From contig DDYN01000037.1 in assembly GCA_002347965.1 (NCBI GenBank), forward strand, positions 1 to 41,103: 41,103 nucleotides of DNA. Direction: 5' to 3'. Source of the DNA: UBA2233 sp002347965 [NCBI: Nitrospirae bacterium UBA2233]. Lineage in GTDB: Bacteria; UBA2233. Within the stretch, counting starts at the first letter, position 1. Every line of letters starts with the position of its first letter. Under the pieces are notes generated by a model that was not told the origin of the DNA, made no database searches, and saw only the letters and a program-made list of their open reading frames with translations. The translations under genes and the position numbers were made by a program. This document shows, piece by piece, positions 17,567 to 26,881 of the stretch.

Positions 17567-19057
17567 ATGGATACCGGTCGTTTTCTTCAGGTTGAGTCTC
17601 CGGCAACGCTAGAGAAGTTGGGTCAAGTACCCTTGATGGGCGAGGATGATGTTGTCTTTTTGGTGAAGCGGGCAAAAGAGGCCTTTGTCGGCTGGAAAGA
17701 TTTGGAGATTAAACAGAGGACTCAACGAATCAGGCGTGCCATAGACGTCTTTATCGACGAAAAAGAAAGAATCTTAGATACGATATGCCTCGAAACGGGC
17801 AAAACGAGGACTGAGGCGCTTTATGAGCTATTCGGGGCCATCGATATCCTCACATTCTACAGAAAGCACGCCAAATCTTTCCTCAAGGACGAAAGTAGAA
17901 CGCCCCATGGGCCGATGCGATTCCTCAAAAGGGTGTTTATCCGGTATTTTGCAAGGGGTCTTGTCGGCGTGATTTCCCCTTGGAACTATCCATTTCTCCT
18001 GCCCCTTTGCGATGCAGGCCCCGCGCTTATCGCCGGAAATTGCGTTATCCTTAAGCCCTCAGAATTTACCCCCCTTACCGCACTCCTGATTCAGGATGTC
18101 TTTCGCAGGGCGGAACTGCCGGAAGGGGTATACCAAACTGCCACGGGCAACGGCAAAACGGGAGAGCACGTCGTACGCCACGCGGACATGGTGGCCTTTA
18201 CGGGTAGCCACAGTACGGGCCTTAAGATTGCCGAAGCTTGCGCCCGCGTGCTCAAGCCATTTAGCCTTGAGCTTGGCGGCAAGGATCCCGCCATCGTTCT
18301 GGAAGGAGGAGATCTCAAGAGGATAGCCAAGGGGATCGTGTGGGGATCCTTGTTCAATGCTGGCCAAACTTGCGTTTCGATCGAGCGCATCTATGCCACA
18401 GAAGCCGTGTACGAAGCGTTTGTAAGCCTAGTGCTAAAAGAAGTTAAAGGCTTGAGAGTCGGAATCGATGAAAAGTTTTCGGTAGACATGGGTTCTATGA
18501 CCACCCATGATCAGCTGCAAATCGTCGAACGCCATATTGAGGATGCGTTGGCCAAAGGGGCCAAAGTTCTAGCGGGTGGAAAACGAATTTCATCGCTTGG
18601 TGGATATTTTTTTGAGCCTACCGTCGTTGTCGACGTAAGGCCGGGCATGGCCATCATGGAGGAAGAGAGTTTTGGACCAATCATTGCTATCCAGAAAGTG
18701 AAGGACGACGAGGAGGCTCTGGCAGCCGCAAACCAATCGACCTACGGGTTGTCCGCAAGCGTGTGGGGAAACCAAAAAAAGGCCCTTCGGCTTAGCCGTG
18801 GACTAGAGTCGGGAAGCGTGTGCATTAACGAGGCATTGACAAATTTTGTGGTGCCCGAGCTACCGTTTGGCGGCATAAAGCAGAGCGGCTACGGAACACG
18901 GCACGGCAAGGAGGGAATTCGCCGTTTTTTAAGGTCACAGAGCGTGCTCTTGCCTCGTTTTGCGCCAAACCGAGAGGTCGCATGGTACCCCTATTCAAAG
19001 TCGGTCGCCAGAATGATCGAGCGCGGGCTTGCCTGGCTCTACCATTCCCGTTTTTAA
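17567..19057 (+). CDS. NAD(P)-dependent aldehyde dehydrogenase
   Basis: A 496-residue enzyme that oxidises an aldehyde to its acid. Key sites are intact: the Rossmann region with GVISPWNYPF, CVILKPSEFTP and FTGSHSTG, the general base Glu in LELGGKDP, and the catalytic Cys in NAGQTCVS. Late motifs EESFGPI and PFGGIKQSGYG are present too. A basic, aromatic C-terminal tail (RMIERGLAWLYHSRF) extends past the usual end, a feature reminiscent of ALDHs acting on fatty aldehydes near membranes, but no clear membrane helix is seen. The substrate is unknown. A flavoprotein gene follows after 18 nt. Confidence 0.92.
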   Translation: MDTGRFLQVESPATLEKLGQVPLMGEDDVVFLVKRAKEAFVGWKDLEIKQRTQRIRRAIDVFIDEKERILDTICLETGKTRTEALYELFGAIDILTFYRKHAKSFLKDESRTPHGPMRFLKRVFIRYFARGLVGVISPWNYPFLLPLCDAGPALIAGNCVILKPSEFTPLTALLIQDVFRRAELPEGVYQTATGNGKTGEHVVRHADMVAFTGSHSTGLKIAEACARVLKPFSLELGGKDPAIVLEGGDLKRIAKGIVWGSLFNAGQTCVSIERIYATEAVYEAFVSLVLKEVKGLRVGIDEKFSVDMGSMTTHDQLQIVERHIEDALAKGAKVLAGGKRISSLGGYFFEPTVVVDVRPGMAIMEEESFGPIIAIQKVKDDEEALAAANQSTYGLSASVWGNQKKALRLSRGLESGSVCINEALTNFVVPELPFGGIKQSGYGTRHGKEGIRRFLRSQSVLLPRFAPNREVAWYPYSKSVARMIERGLAWLYHSRF

Positions 19058-19075
19058 TTCCGGAGGAGGGCTGCC

Positions 19076-20047
19076 TTGTACATTCGAACGCGCCTCACAG
19101 AAATGCTGGGAATTTCTTTCCCGTTAATTCAGGGGGGGCTCGCCTACCTTGCAAGAGCAAGGCTAGCTGCTGCCGTTTCCAACGCCGGAGGGCTTGGTCA
19201 AATAACGGCCGTAACGCTCGGCACCAAAGAGGCGCTCGTTGAGGAGATTAGAGAGTTTCGTCGGCTAAGCAAGAAGCCCTTTGCGGTGAACATTGCCCTT
19301 GGCAGGCTTGACGTTTCTCCGTTTGTCGAGGCCGTCATAGAAGAAGAGGTACCTGCCGTAACATTGACGGCGGGCAACCCCGAGCATGTCCTGTCAAAGC
19401 TCGAAGGAACGCCCGTTAAGGTCCTTGTCCTTGTTTCTTCTCCAAAGCAGGCCAAGAAAGCGGAAACGCTCGGTGTCGATGCAGTGATTGCCGTCGGCAT
19501 GGAAGGGGGAGGACACATCGGCCGAGACGACATCGGATCAATCGTGCTGCTTCCAGAGGTTGTAAGAGCGATCACCATCCCTGTCGTGGCCTCCGGCGGG
19601 TTTATGACAGGCTCACAAATCGTGGCCGCGTTGGCCATGGGGGCGCAGGGAGTCGAGATGGGGACCCGCTTTGTAGCGACTAAAGAGTGCGTTGCACACG
19701 AAGCGTACAAAAAAATGCTCGTTTCTGCCGGAGTTCACGATACGATCGTGATCGAGCGGTCCCTTCAGCGTCCTGGGAGAGCGCTTAAAACTCCCTATGC
19801 GCTGGATATCCTTGAGCAAGAACACAGAGGGGCCGGTTTTGAGGCGCTTTTCCCCCTCATTTCTGGCGCCGCAAACCAGCGCGCCGTGCTCGAAGGAAAG
19901 CTGGACGAAGGGTTTGTTTGGGCTTCGCAGGCTGTCGGTCTTATCGAGCAAGTTCCTAGCGTTGACGAGCTGTTCGATGACCTAAAACGACAGATAGGGG
20001 AGGCCGTACACGGGTTAAACGGAATGGTCTCGTTGGAAAAGCCATAA
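19076..20047 (+). CDS. FabK / nitronate monooxygenase-family flavoprotein
   Basis: A 323-residue FMN TIM-barrel protein of the NPD family, which includes nitronate monooxygenase and the enoyl-ACP reductase FabK. Seen are the opening FPLIQGGLA and VSNAGGLGQI, the GMEGGGHIG motif whose His is the catalytic candidate, VVASGGFMTG for FMN phosphate, and GAQGVEMGTRFVATKEC. The start is TTG at 19076; GGAGGAGGG at 19061-19069 with good spacing makes this convincing. It is probably cotranscribed with the aldehyde dehydrogenase. Whether it is a FabK-type reductase or a nitronate oxidase cannot be decided here; no fatty acid synthesis genes flank it. Confidence 0.85.
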   Translation: MYIRTRLTEMLGISFPLIQGGLAYLARARLAAAVSNAGGLGQITAVTLGTKEALVEEIREFRRLSKKPFAVNIALGRLDVSPFVEAVIEEEVPAVTLTAGNPEHVLSKLEGTPVKVLVLVSSPKQAKKAETLGVDAVIAVGMEGGGHIGRDDIGSIVLLPEVVRAITIPVVASGGFMTGSQIVAALAMGAQGVEMGTRFVATKECVAHEAYKKMLVSAGVHDTIVIERSLQRPGRALKTPYALDILEQEHRGAGFEALFPLISGAANQRAVLEGKLDEGFVWASQAVGLIEQVPSVDELFDDLKRQIGEAVHGLNGMVSLEKP

Positions 20048-20057
20048 AAAGCGAAAA

Positions 20058-20133
20058 TGGTGCCCCTGGCAGGAATCGAACCTGCGGCACAGGGATTAGG
20101 AATCCCTTGCTCTATCCACTGAGCTACAGGGGC
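20058..20133 (-). tRNA. tRNA-Arg (CCU)
   Basis: On the reverse strand the acceptor GCCCCTG (20133-20127) pairs with CAGGGGC (20068-20062), followed by discriminator A and encoded CCA (20060-20058). The anticodon stem AGGGA/TCCCT closes loop TTCCTAA with anticodon CCT (20100-20098). The T-arm GTTCGATTC is normal. It stands opposite its neighbours, 10 nt after the flavoprotein gene. Confidence 0.96.
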
Positions 20134-20199
20134 CAAAAGGTAACGCTTGCGGCGTCAAAGAGAGATTATGCTATCACATACCGGAACAGAAGCCAATAG

Positions 20200-21330
20200 A
20201 TGCATGCAGGAAGTCCTTTAAGTCCTTTTGCGATGCCCGACGATCTATCTAGGGGGCGAGTCTATCCCGAAGAAGAACATCCTTACAGGACGAAATACCA
20301 AAGGGATAGGGATAGAATTATCCACTCTAAAGCATTTCGCCGGCTTGAATACAAAACCCAGGTGTTCGTGAATCACGAGGACGGCAACTACAGAACTCGG
20401 CTAACCCATACGTTAGAAGTCATGCAAATCGCGAGGACTATCTCCAGGGCGTTAGGGTTGAACGAGGATTTAACCGAGGCGATTGCGCTCGGTCATGATA
20501 TTGGACACCCCCCGTTCGGACATACGGGGGAGGCTACTATGAACCGTCTGACGCAAGACTGCGGCGGGTTTGAGCACAACCTGCAGGGCTTAAGAATTGT
20601 GGACGAGCTTGAAGAGCTCTACGGTAAGTTCCCAGGCCTAAACCTCACGTACGAAGTGAGAGAAGGAATCCTGAAATACAAGCCGAACCGCAACGTAGAA
20701 ATTCCAGAAATGTTCCGAGGGAATGCTGCTCCGACGCTTGAGGCTCAGGTTGTAGACATGGCGGATGAAATCGCCTATTCTTCGCATGACATCGACGATG
20801 GGCTGGCTTCTGGCCTTATCGGCCTCCATGGCCTGGTAGAGGTCCCGCTCGCTCGGGATTGTGCGGACGAGATACAGAAGGAAATGGGTCCTGACGTCGC
20901 GTTGCCCATCTTGATCAAGGCTTTCATCCGGAAATTGATCAACACCCTGGTCAGCGATGTCATCGTGCATACCGCCGAACGCCTTAACGCCGAACACATC
21001 GAGAATCCAGAGGCCGCACACAGTAAAACCTTTTACCTGGTAGGCTTATCCGCAGAGATGGCCCCTAAAAACAAGGCGCTTAACGCATTCTTGATGAACA
21101 ACCTCTACCGTCATCCCAAGGTGCTTCGTATGGGTAAAAAGGCGTCCAGGGTCCTCGAGTCTTTGTTTTTTGCTTACCAAGAATCTCCTCAGCTTTTGCC
21201 TGTCGAGGTGCAACAGAAGATGAAAAGCCAGAGTGATACACGAAAAATCGCCGATTATATCGCATCAATGACCGACAGGCTAGTCTTGGAAGAATACTCG
21301 AAGTTGTTCGACCCTTTTGAAAAGTTCTAG
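20200..21330 (+). CDS. dgt: dGTPase-like HD-domain deoxynucleotide triphosphohydrolase
   Basis: A 376-residue HD-superfamily protein of the dGTPase-like type 2 group, which removes triphosphate from dNTPs. It shows the family entry RTKYQRDRDRIIHSKAFRRL, the first metal-binding His in RTRLTHTLEV, the HD pair and helix in ALGHDIGHPPFGH, and the later Asp in MADEIAYSSHDIDD. The ATG at 20200 fits the usual short lead before the PYRT motif; ATG 20233 is a possible alternative. It stands after the reverse tRNA-Arg and before the malic enzyme promoter. Specificity for dGTP is not certain, as this group often acts on several dNTPs. Confidence 0.92.
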   Translation: MHAGSPLSPFAMPDDLSRGRVYPEEEHPYRTKYQRDRDRIIHSKAFRRLEYKTQVFVNHEDGNYRTRLTHTLEVMQIARTISRALGLNEDLTEAIALGHDIGHPPFGHTGEATMNRLTQDCGGFEHNLQGLRIVDELEELYGKFPGLNLTYEVREGILKYKPNRNVEIPEMFRGNAAPTLEAQVVDMADEIAYSSHDIDDGLASGLIGLHGLVEVPLARDCADEIQKEMGPDVALPILIKAFIRKLINTLVSDVIVHTAERLNAEHIENPEAAHSKTFYLVGLSAEMAPKNKALNAFLMNNLYRHPKVLRMGKKASRVLESLFFAYQESPQLLPVEVQQKMKSQSDTRKIADYIASMTDRLVLEEYSKLFDPFEKF

Positions 21331-21353
21331 TAAGGGCTATAATAATATATAAT
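21317..21353 (+). promoter_or_regulatory. Candidate promoter of the malic enzyme / acyl-CoA mutase operon
   Basis: The 57-bp gap after dgt is extremely AT-rich and holds two TATAAT hexamers (21338-21343 and 21348-21353). TTGAAA at 21317-21322, inside the dgt end, is a possible -35, 15 bp from the first TATAAT or 17 bp from the register TAATAA (21340-21345). AAAGGAG then precedes the ATG at 21388. Confidence 0.45.
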
Positions 21354-21387
21354 AAATAGCGATTCTATTTTTTAGAAAGGAGTATTC

Positions 21388-22854
21388 ATGCGGGCAGTTG
21401 ATTTTCGAAAAACATCCGGAGAACCTACTGAACCCTTGGGCTACACGCTGACACTCCGGGTAGAGGCGCAAAACCGGCCGGGAACGCTAGGGAAAATCAC
21501 TTCTACGATCGGAGAGTATGGAGGCAACATCGGAGCGCTTGACATCGTCGATGTAGGCAAAGGGAAGATCATTCGCGATATCACGGTCATGCTTCGAGAG
21601 GTGGGTAGAGTCCAAGAGATCGTTAAGGCCCTTAAAGGGATCGAAGGGGTAAGGGTGATTAACGTATCAGATAAGGTTTTTCTTGCCCACCTTGGCGGCA
21701 AGATTGAACTTAAAAGCAGGGTTCCGCTTAAAACCAGGGACGACCTTTCGATTGCCTACACCCCGGGTGTTGCACGTGTCTGCATGGCAATTCGAGAAAA
21801 CGAGGAAAAGGCGTTTACCCTTACCTGCAAGAAAAACATGGTGGCCGTGGTGACGGATGGGACGGCCGTTTTGGGCTTAGGCGATATCGGGCCAAGGGCA
21901 GCCTTACCCGTCATGGAGGGGAAAGCGGTATTATTCAAGGAGTTTGGCGGCGTAGATGCCTTTCCCGTTTGTCTCGACACAAAAGACGAGGACAAAATCG
22001 TCGAGATCGTAAAGGCGATCGCGCCCGCTTTCGGAGGGGTTAACCTTGAAGATATTTCGGCTCCTAGATGTTTTTCGATCGAAGAAAGGCTTCGGGAAGA
22101 GCTCGACATTCCAGTATTCCACGACGACCAGCACGGTACGGCCATCGTGACGGTTGCCGCCCTTACCAACGCTCTCCGGATCGTGAAGAAAGACTTCGAA
22201 GACATACGTGTGGTGTTCAGCGGGGTTGGTGCTGCAGGAATCGCTGTCTCAAAAATCCTGATGGCCTCTGGCGTTCGGCATATCATAGGATGCGATAAAA
22301 CGGGGGCCGTATACAGAGGGCGCATGGAGAATATGAACTTCATGAAAGATTGGTTTGCAGAACATACCAACTCGGAAGGCCTAAGAGGAACGCTTGCCGA
22401 CGCGCTAGAGGGTGCAGATGTGTTCATAGGGCTTTCTGGGCCTGGAGTATTAACCGTCGAAATGATCAGAAAAATGGCCAGAGACCCGATCGTGTTCGCC
22501 ATGGCCAACCCTGAGCCGGAAATTCGTCCAGAAGTAGCCCAGCCTTACGTCCGAATTATGGCTACGGGAAGGTCGGATTATCCAAACCAGATTAACAACG
22601 TACTCGCTTTTCCGGGGGTATTTCGCGGGGCCCTGGACTGTAGGGCCTACTCGATCAACGAGGAAATGAAGAAGGCTGCCGCGCTTGCGCTGGCCAACCT
22701 CATCCCAAAGAGCGAATTGAGCGAGGATTACATCATTCCGAGCGTGTTCAACAAACGTGTTGCCAAGCTTGTGGCCGCCGCCGTGATGAAAGCGGCAGCG
22801 CAAACAGGAGTGGCCAGAAGAGCGCATAAGCACACGCTGATGGACCTGCTTTAG
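21388..22854 (+). CDS. Malic enzyme with N-terminal ACT domain
   Basis: A 488-residue enzyme that decarboxylates malate to pyruvate with NAD(P)+. An ACT regulatory domain (about residues 14-95; VEAQNRPGTLGKITSTIGE) precedes the catalytic part and probably binds a small effector. Catalytic features are SIAYTPGVA (catalytic Tyr), the Lys in AVLFKEFGG, the metal site NLEDISAP with HDDQHGTAIV, and the nucleotide fold FSGVGAAGIA. The C-terminal RYS/ANP-like motif appears as FAMANPEPE. It is first in the operon, 30 nt ahead of the crotonase, and may supply pyruvate or reducing power to that pathway. The cofactor preference is not determined. Confidence 0.93.
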   Translation: MRAVDFRKTSGEPTEPLGYTLTLRVEAQNRPGTLGKITSTIGEYGGNIGALDIVDVGKGKIIRDITVMLREVGRVQEIVKALKGIEGVRVINVSDKVFLAHLGGKIELKSRVPLKTRDDLSIAYTPGVARVCMAIRENEEKAFTLTCKKNMVAVVTDGTAVLGLGDIGPRAALPVMEGKAVLFKEFGGVDAFPVCLDTKDEDKIVEIVKAIAPAFGGVNLEDISAPRCFSIEERLREELDIPVFHDDQHGTAIVTVAALTNALRIVKKDFEDIRVVFSGVGAAGIAVSKILMASGVRHIIGCDKTGAVYRGRMENMNFMKDWFAEHTNSEGLRGTLADALEGADVFIGLSGPGVLTVEMIRKMARDPIVFAMANPEPEIRPEVAQPYVRIMATGRSDYPNQINNVLAFPGVFRGALDCRAYSINEEMKKAAALALANLIPKSELSEDYIIPSVFNKRVAKLVAAAVMKAAAQTGVARRAHKHTLMDLL

Positions 22855-22884
22855 GAATAAAAAAGAATAAAAACGGAGATTGTC

Positions 22885-23664
22885 GTGAATGTAGTGCTCG
22901 AACAATCGCCCCCTTTTGCAACGCTCACGATCAACAGGCCAGAACAGCTCAACGCGCTGGATGAGGCCACGATCAAACAGGTTGACGAGGCGCTCTATAG
23001 GTTGGACGTAAGCGTTCTGCAAGCCCTTAAAATAACGGGAGCGGGCGATAAAGCGTTTGTCGCCGGGGCGGACATTCGTGCGATGGCAAAGAAAACGCCA
23101 ACGGAGGCCCTAGAATTTGCCAGGTATGGGCAAGAAGTCTTTTTAAAGCTCGAATCGCTGCCGATCATGACCGTTGCCTGTGTCAACGGGTTTGCGCTCG
23201 GAGGAGGGCTTGAGTTGGCGCTAGCTTGCGACTTCATCGTGGCTTCGCCAAAGGCGCAGTTCGGCCAGCCGGAGGTTCATCTCGGGATCATTCCAGGGTT
23301 TGGAGGATGCGTTCGCTTGGCAAGGCGCATCGGGATGGCAAGGGCGAAAAGACTGATTTTTTCCGGAAAGAGCATGACGGCAAAGGAAGCCTTCGATGTG
23401 GGGCTTTGTGATGCATTGACGGGGGAGGGGGAGGACCCCATGAAGAAGGCCGATGCCTTTTTAGAACCGATGCTTTCCCAAAGCCCTCATGCGATCGCTC
23501 AGGCTAAGGCCGCCATCCAGGCAGGTTGGGACTTGGGCGTCCGCGAGGCCCTGCTTGTCGAGAGGCTCGCCTTCGGTAATTGCTTTGCGCATCAGGATAA
23601 AGAAGAGGGGATTGCCGCGTTTCTCGGAAAACGAAGGCCTCAATTCGCGCTAGGCCCTCGATAA
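22885..23664 (+). CDS. Enoyl-CoA hydratase (crotonase family)
   Basis: A 259-residue crotonase-fold enzyme that adds water across an enoyl-CoA double bond. Both catalytic glutamates of true hydratases are present 20 residues apart, Glu110 (ALGGGLELAL) and Glu130 (FGQPEVHLGIIPG), and the oxyanion-hole stretch FVAGADIRAM is intact. Hydratase activity, likely on crotonyl-CoA, is therefore expected. The GTG at 22885 has CGGAGA upstream. It lies 21 nt before a short-chain-type acyl-CoA dehydrogenase, giving two consecutive beta-oxidation steps next to the B12 mutase. Confidence 0.9.
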   Translation: MNVVLEQSPPFATLTINRPEQLNALDEATIKQVDEALYRLDVSVLQALKITGAGDKAFVAGADIRAMAKKTPTEALEFARYGQEVFLKLESLPIMTVACVNGFALGGGLELALACDFIVASPKAQFGQPEVHLGIIPGFGGCVRLARRIGMARAKRLIFSGKSMTAKEAFDVGLCDALTGEGEDPMKKADAFLEPMLSQSPHAIAQAKAAIQAGWDLGVREALLVERLAFGNCFAHQDKEEGIAAFLGKRRPQFALGPR

Positions 23665-23685
23665 ATAATAAGGAACCACAACAAG

Positions 23686-24840
23686 ATGAGAGAGTTGACG
23701 CAAGAAGAGCAGCTAGCCATTCAAACGGTTCGGGCGTTCGTCAAGAATGAGCTTGCACCGATGGCCAAGAAAATCGACGAGGACGACGTATTCCCCGTAG
23801 AAACGGTTCGCAAGCTTGGAGAGCTAGGGTTGATGGGAATGTTCGTCCCAAACGAATGGGAAGGGGCGGGGCTTAGCCACTACCTGTACGCACTTGCCGT
23901 TGAAGAAATTTCGAGCGCTTCCGCCGCCGTAGGCACTATTGTGTCTGCTCACAGTTCGCTCGCGGTTTGGCCAATTCTCAGGTTCGGTACCGATGCTCAA
24001 AAAAAGCGCCTTCTCCCTCCTATGGCAAAAGGAGAGGCAATTGGTTGTTTCTGCTTAACAGAACCAGAGGCGGGGTCGGATGCGGCCAACCTGAAAACCT
24101 CCTACAGCAAGCATGCTTCGGATGGTTACACCCTAAGCGGGGCGAAGGCGTTCATCACGAACGCCTCCCGGGCAAAAACTGCCATCGTGTTCGCTACAAA
24201 GGACCGTTCGCTCAGGCACAGGGGAATTTCGGCATTCCTTCTAGACATGGAGACACCAGGCGTTCTTGTGGGTAAACCGGAGAAGAAGCTCGGGATCCAC
24301 GGCGCCGATTCATGCCCGGTAGATTTCGACGAAGTCTTTCTCCCCAAGGAATGCTTGCTCGGCAACGAGGGTGATGGGTTCAGGATCGCAATGGCGACCC
24401 TTGATGGCGGAAGGATCGGGATTGCCGCCCAGGCTGTGGGGATTGCCAGAGGGGCGTTCGAGCGTGCAGCGGCCTACGCCAGGACCAGGGCACAGTTTGG
24501 CAGGCCCATTGTTGAGTTCCAGGCGATCGGATGGATGCTTGCAGACATGCTAACCAAAATTGAGGCCTCCCGCATGCTTGTCCTAAGGGCTGCAGAGCTC
24601 AAGGATTCGGGGGGTCGTTCTACGCTTTACTCTTCGATGGCCAAGCTTTTTGCCGCAGAGACGGCCATGGAGACCGCCACAAAGGCCGTACAGGTTCTTG
24701 GAGGCTATGGCTACATCAAAGACTACGAGCTTGAGCGGTTTTTCAGGGACGCCAAGATCACCGAGATCTACGAGGGAAGCTCGGAGATTCAAAGGCTGGT
24801 CCTCGCCAACGAGCTCAAAAAAGAAAATTTTGCGCTTTAA
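23686..24840 (+). CDS. Short-chain-type acyl-CoA dehydrogenase (butyryl-CoA dehydrogenase-like)
   Basis: A 384-residue FAD-dependent acyl-CoA dehydrogenase. It has CFCLTEPEAGSDAA and GAKAFITNAS for FAD and substrate, RTRAQFGRPI, and the C-terminal IYEGSSEIQR with catalytic Glu363 in the classical position used by short- and medium-chain enzymes. Length and motifs match butyryl-CoA or short branched-chain dehydrogenases. Placed between crotonase and the mutase (10 nt before it), it probably turns butyryl-CoA into crotonyl-CoA and hands electrons to an ETF that is not in the window. It differs from the dehydrogenase at 6489, which uses the alternative glutamate position. Confidence 0.92.
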   Translation: MRELTQEEQLAIQTVRAFVKNELAPMAKKIDEDDVFPVETVRKLGELGLMGMFVPNEWEGAGLSHYLYALAVEEISSASAAVGTIVSAHSSLAVWPILRFGTDAQKKRLLPPMAKGEAIGCFCLTEPEAGSDAANLKTSYSKHASDGYTLSGAKAFITNASRAKTAIVFATKDRSLRHRGISAFLLDMETPGVLVGKPEKKLGIHGADSCPVDFDEVFLPKECLLGNEGDGFRIAMATLDGGRIGIAAQAVGIARGAFERAAAYARTRAQFGRPIVEFQAIGWMLADMLTKIEASRMLVLRAAELKDSGGRSTLYSSMAKLFAAETAMETATKAVQVLGGYGYIKDYELERFFRDAKITEIYEGSSEIQRLVLANELKKENFAL

Positions 24841-24850
24841 AGGGGAGCCG

Positions 24851-26449
24851 ATGGGAACATCGCCTACGCTGAATACGACGTCTCTTTCGGGAATTCCGTT
24901 TGAGACGTTTTATGACGAAAGAGACATAGAAGGGTTTGACTACCAAGCAAAGTTGGGAGATCCAGGCACCTTCCCTTTCACCAGGGGTATTCATGGCGAT
25001 ATGTACAGGGGGAGGCTCTGGACAATGCGTCAGTTTGCCGGGTTTGGGACGGCCAGCGATACGAACGCAAGATTTCGGTACCTCCTTTCTCAGGGCCAAA
25101 CCGGGCTTAGCGTTGCTTTTGACATGCCTACGCTTATGGGCTTCGATTCCGACCACCCGTCTTCCTTGGGAGAAGTTGGAAAGTGCGGCGTGGCGGTCGA
25201 TTCTATCGAGGACATGGACGAGCTTTTTGCGGAAATTCCCGTTGGCGAGGTCTCGACCTCCATGACGATCAATTGCACGGCCCCCATCGTCTTTGCCATG
25301 TACCTAGCGCTTGCAAAGCGTAGGGGGGTCCCCCTTTCAAGCCTAAAAGGTACGCTCCAAAACGACATGCTCAAGGAGTTTATCGCCCAAAAGGAGTGGA
25401 TCTACCCGATTGAGCCATCGCTTAAGCTGACGATTGACATCGTCGAGTTTTGTACGAATCACGTTCCCCTCTGGAATACGATCTCCATTTCCGGCTACCA
25501 TATCCGCGAGGCGGGGTCGACGGCAGTTCAGGAGCTTGCCTTTACGCTCTCGGACGGGCTGGAATACGTCAAGCGGGCCATTGGCAGGGGGTTGGGGGTT
25601 GACCAGTTTGCAGGGCGCTACTCGTTCTTTTTTAACGCCCATATTGATTTCTTCGAAGAGATCGCCAAATACAGGGCGGCAAGGAGAGTTTGGGCACGCG
25701 AAATGAAGGAACGTTACGGCGTGAAGGACGAAAGAAGCCTTTGGATGCGCTTCCACACGCAGACGGCAGGATGCTCGCTTACGGCCCAACAGCCGCACAA
25801 CAACATCGTGCGGACGGCAATCGAGGCTCTCGCGGCTGTTTTGGGCGGAACCCAGTCTCTCCACACGAATTCGCTGGACGAGACGTACGCGTTGCCCACG
25901 GAATTTGCTGCAACCCTGGCCCTAAGGACACAACAGGTTTTGGCCTACGAGACGGGTGTACCTTCAACGGGCGATCCTCTTGGAGGAAGCTATTTCATCG
26001 AGAGCCTTACGGACGAAATCGAAGGAAGGGCAATGGATTATATCCGCCGAATTGATGAGTATGGCGGGATGGTCCCGGCGATCGAGGCGGGGTTTCCGCA
26101 AAAAGAGATCCAAGAGGCCGCCTGTCTCTATCAAAATGAGCTTAATCAAGGGAAGCGGACGGTTGTCGGGGTCAACGCGTTTGCCTCCGATGAGGACGAA
26201 TCAATCCCGCTTCTTCGTGTCGGCAGGAAACAGCAAGAAGAGCAAATCCGAAAGGTACGAGAGCTAAGGGCCAGGCGATCCAACGCCGCCGCTCAAAAAG
26301 GCTTGGACGCGCTCAAGCGAGCGGCCGAACAGGGCGAGAACCTTATTCCGGCCCTCGTTTTGGCCGTTGAGAGCCTTGCAACCCTAGGAGAGGTCGCAAA
26401 GGCCCTTCAGGATGTCTACGGCAAATACCGGGAAGTTTCTTATATCTGA
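24851..26449 (+). CDS. icmA: B12-dependent acyl-CoA mutase large subunit, isobutyryl-CoA mutase type
   Basis: A 532-residue catalytic subunit without its own B12 domain. The barrel carries WTMRQFAGFG, GLSVAFDMPTLMGFDSDHP, SISGYHIREAG (His217, the methylmalonyl-CoA mutase His244) and RFHTQTAGCSLTAQQP. Methylmalonyl-CoA mutase uses Tyr89 and Arg207 to hold the substrate carboxylate; here they are Phe62 and Gln180 (EFIAQKEW), the pair of isobutyryl-CoA mutase. I therefore call it an isobutyryl-CoA/n-butyryl-CoA mutase, against the label a quick homology search would give. ATG 24851 is supported by AGGGGAG at 24841-24847; the longer frame overlaps the dehydrogenase. The small subunit and GTPase follow. 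A related mutase with another branched acid remains possible. Confidence 0.85.
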   Translation: MGTSPTLNTTSLSGIPFETFYDERDIEGFDYQAKLGDPGTFPFTRGIHGDMYRGRLWTMRQFAGFGTASDTNARFRYLLSQGQTGLSVAFDMPTLMGFDSDHPSSLGEVGKCGVAVDSIEDMDELFAEIPVGEVSTSMTINCTAPIVFAMYLALAKRRGVPLSSLKGTLQNDMLKEFIAQKEWIYPIEPSLKLTIDIVEFCTNHVPLWNTISISGYHIREAGSTAVQELAFTLSDGLEYVKRAIGRGLGVDQFAGRYSFFFNAHIDFFEEIAKYRAARRVWAREMKERYGVKDERSLWMRFHTQTAGCSLTAQQPHNNIVRTAIEALAAVLGGTQSLHTNSLDETYALPTEFAATLALRTQQVLAYETGVPSTGDPLGGSYFIESLTDEIEGRAMDYIRRIDEYGGMVPAIEAGFPQKEIQEAACLYQNELNQGKRTVVGVNAFASDEDESIPLLRVGRKQQEEQIRKVRELRARRSNAAAQKGLDALKRAAEQGENLIPALVLAVESLATLGEVAKALQDVYGKYREVSYI

Positions 26450-26467
26450 AGAAAAGAGAGCTTGAGC

Positions 26468-26869
26468 ATGGAAAAGAAGGTTCGTCTTTTAATCGGGAAA
26501 GTTGGCCTTGACGGCCACGACAGGGGAGTCAAAATCGTCGCGCGCGCGCTTCGAGATGCCGGGTTTGAGGTGATTTACACCGGGCTCCACCAAACACCCG
26601 AAGCGATCGTGAATATGGCAATCCAAGAGGGCGTGGATGCAATAGGGCTTAGCATCCTGTCCGGAGCCCACCTTGAGCTGTTCGAGAGGGTTCTTCACCT
26701 TTTGAAAGAGAAGGGGGCGACCATTCCCGTTTTTGGAGGCGGAATCATCCCCCCCGAAGACATCGTCGCCTTGAAGAAGATGGGGGTTAAGGAGGCCTTC
26801 ACTCCAGGAGCTCTCACGGATCAGATCGTAAAGTGGATAGAAGATAATATCGTTCCTCAAAGCCTGTAA
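26468..26869 (+). CDS. icmB: B12-binding small subunit of the acyl-CoA mutase
   Basis: A 133-residue cobalamin-binding domain that completes the mutase. The base-off/His-on signature is clear: DGHDRG with cobalt ligand His17, then LSILSGAH and VFGGGIIP, which line the nucleotide-tail pocket. ATG 26468 is chosen over a TTG 6 nt upstream because AAGAGAG lies 7 nt before it. It starts 18 nt after the large subunit and ends 12 nt before the chaperone GTPase. Split large and small subunits are typical of IcmA/IcmB as well as of archaeal-type methylmalonyl-CoA mutases, so this gene alone does not tell which mutase it serves. Confidence 0.92.
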   Translation: MEKKVRLLIGKVGLDGHDRGVKIVARALRDAGFEVIYTGLHQTPEAIVNMAIQEGVDAIGLSILSGAHLELFERVLHLLKEKGATIPVFGGGIIPPEDIVALKKMGVKEAFTPGALTDQIVKWIEDNIVPQSL

Positions 26870-26881
26870 GAAAGGTTTCCC

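Noticed and set aside
24851-26449. Methylmalonyl-CoA mutase large subunit as the name of the B12 mutase
   Set aside because: Both substrate-selecting residues (Tyr89, Arg207) are replaced by Phe62 and Gln180, and no propionyl-CoA genes accompany it.
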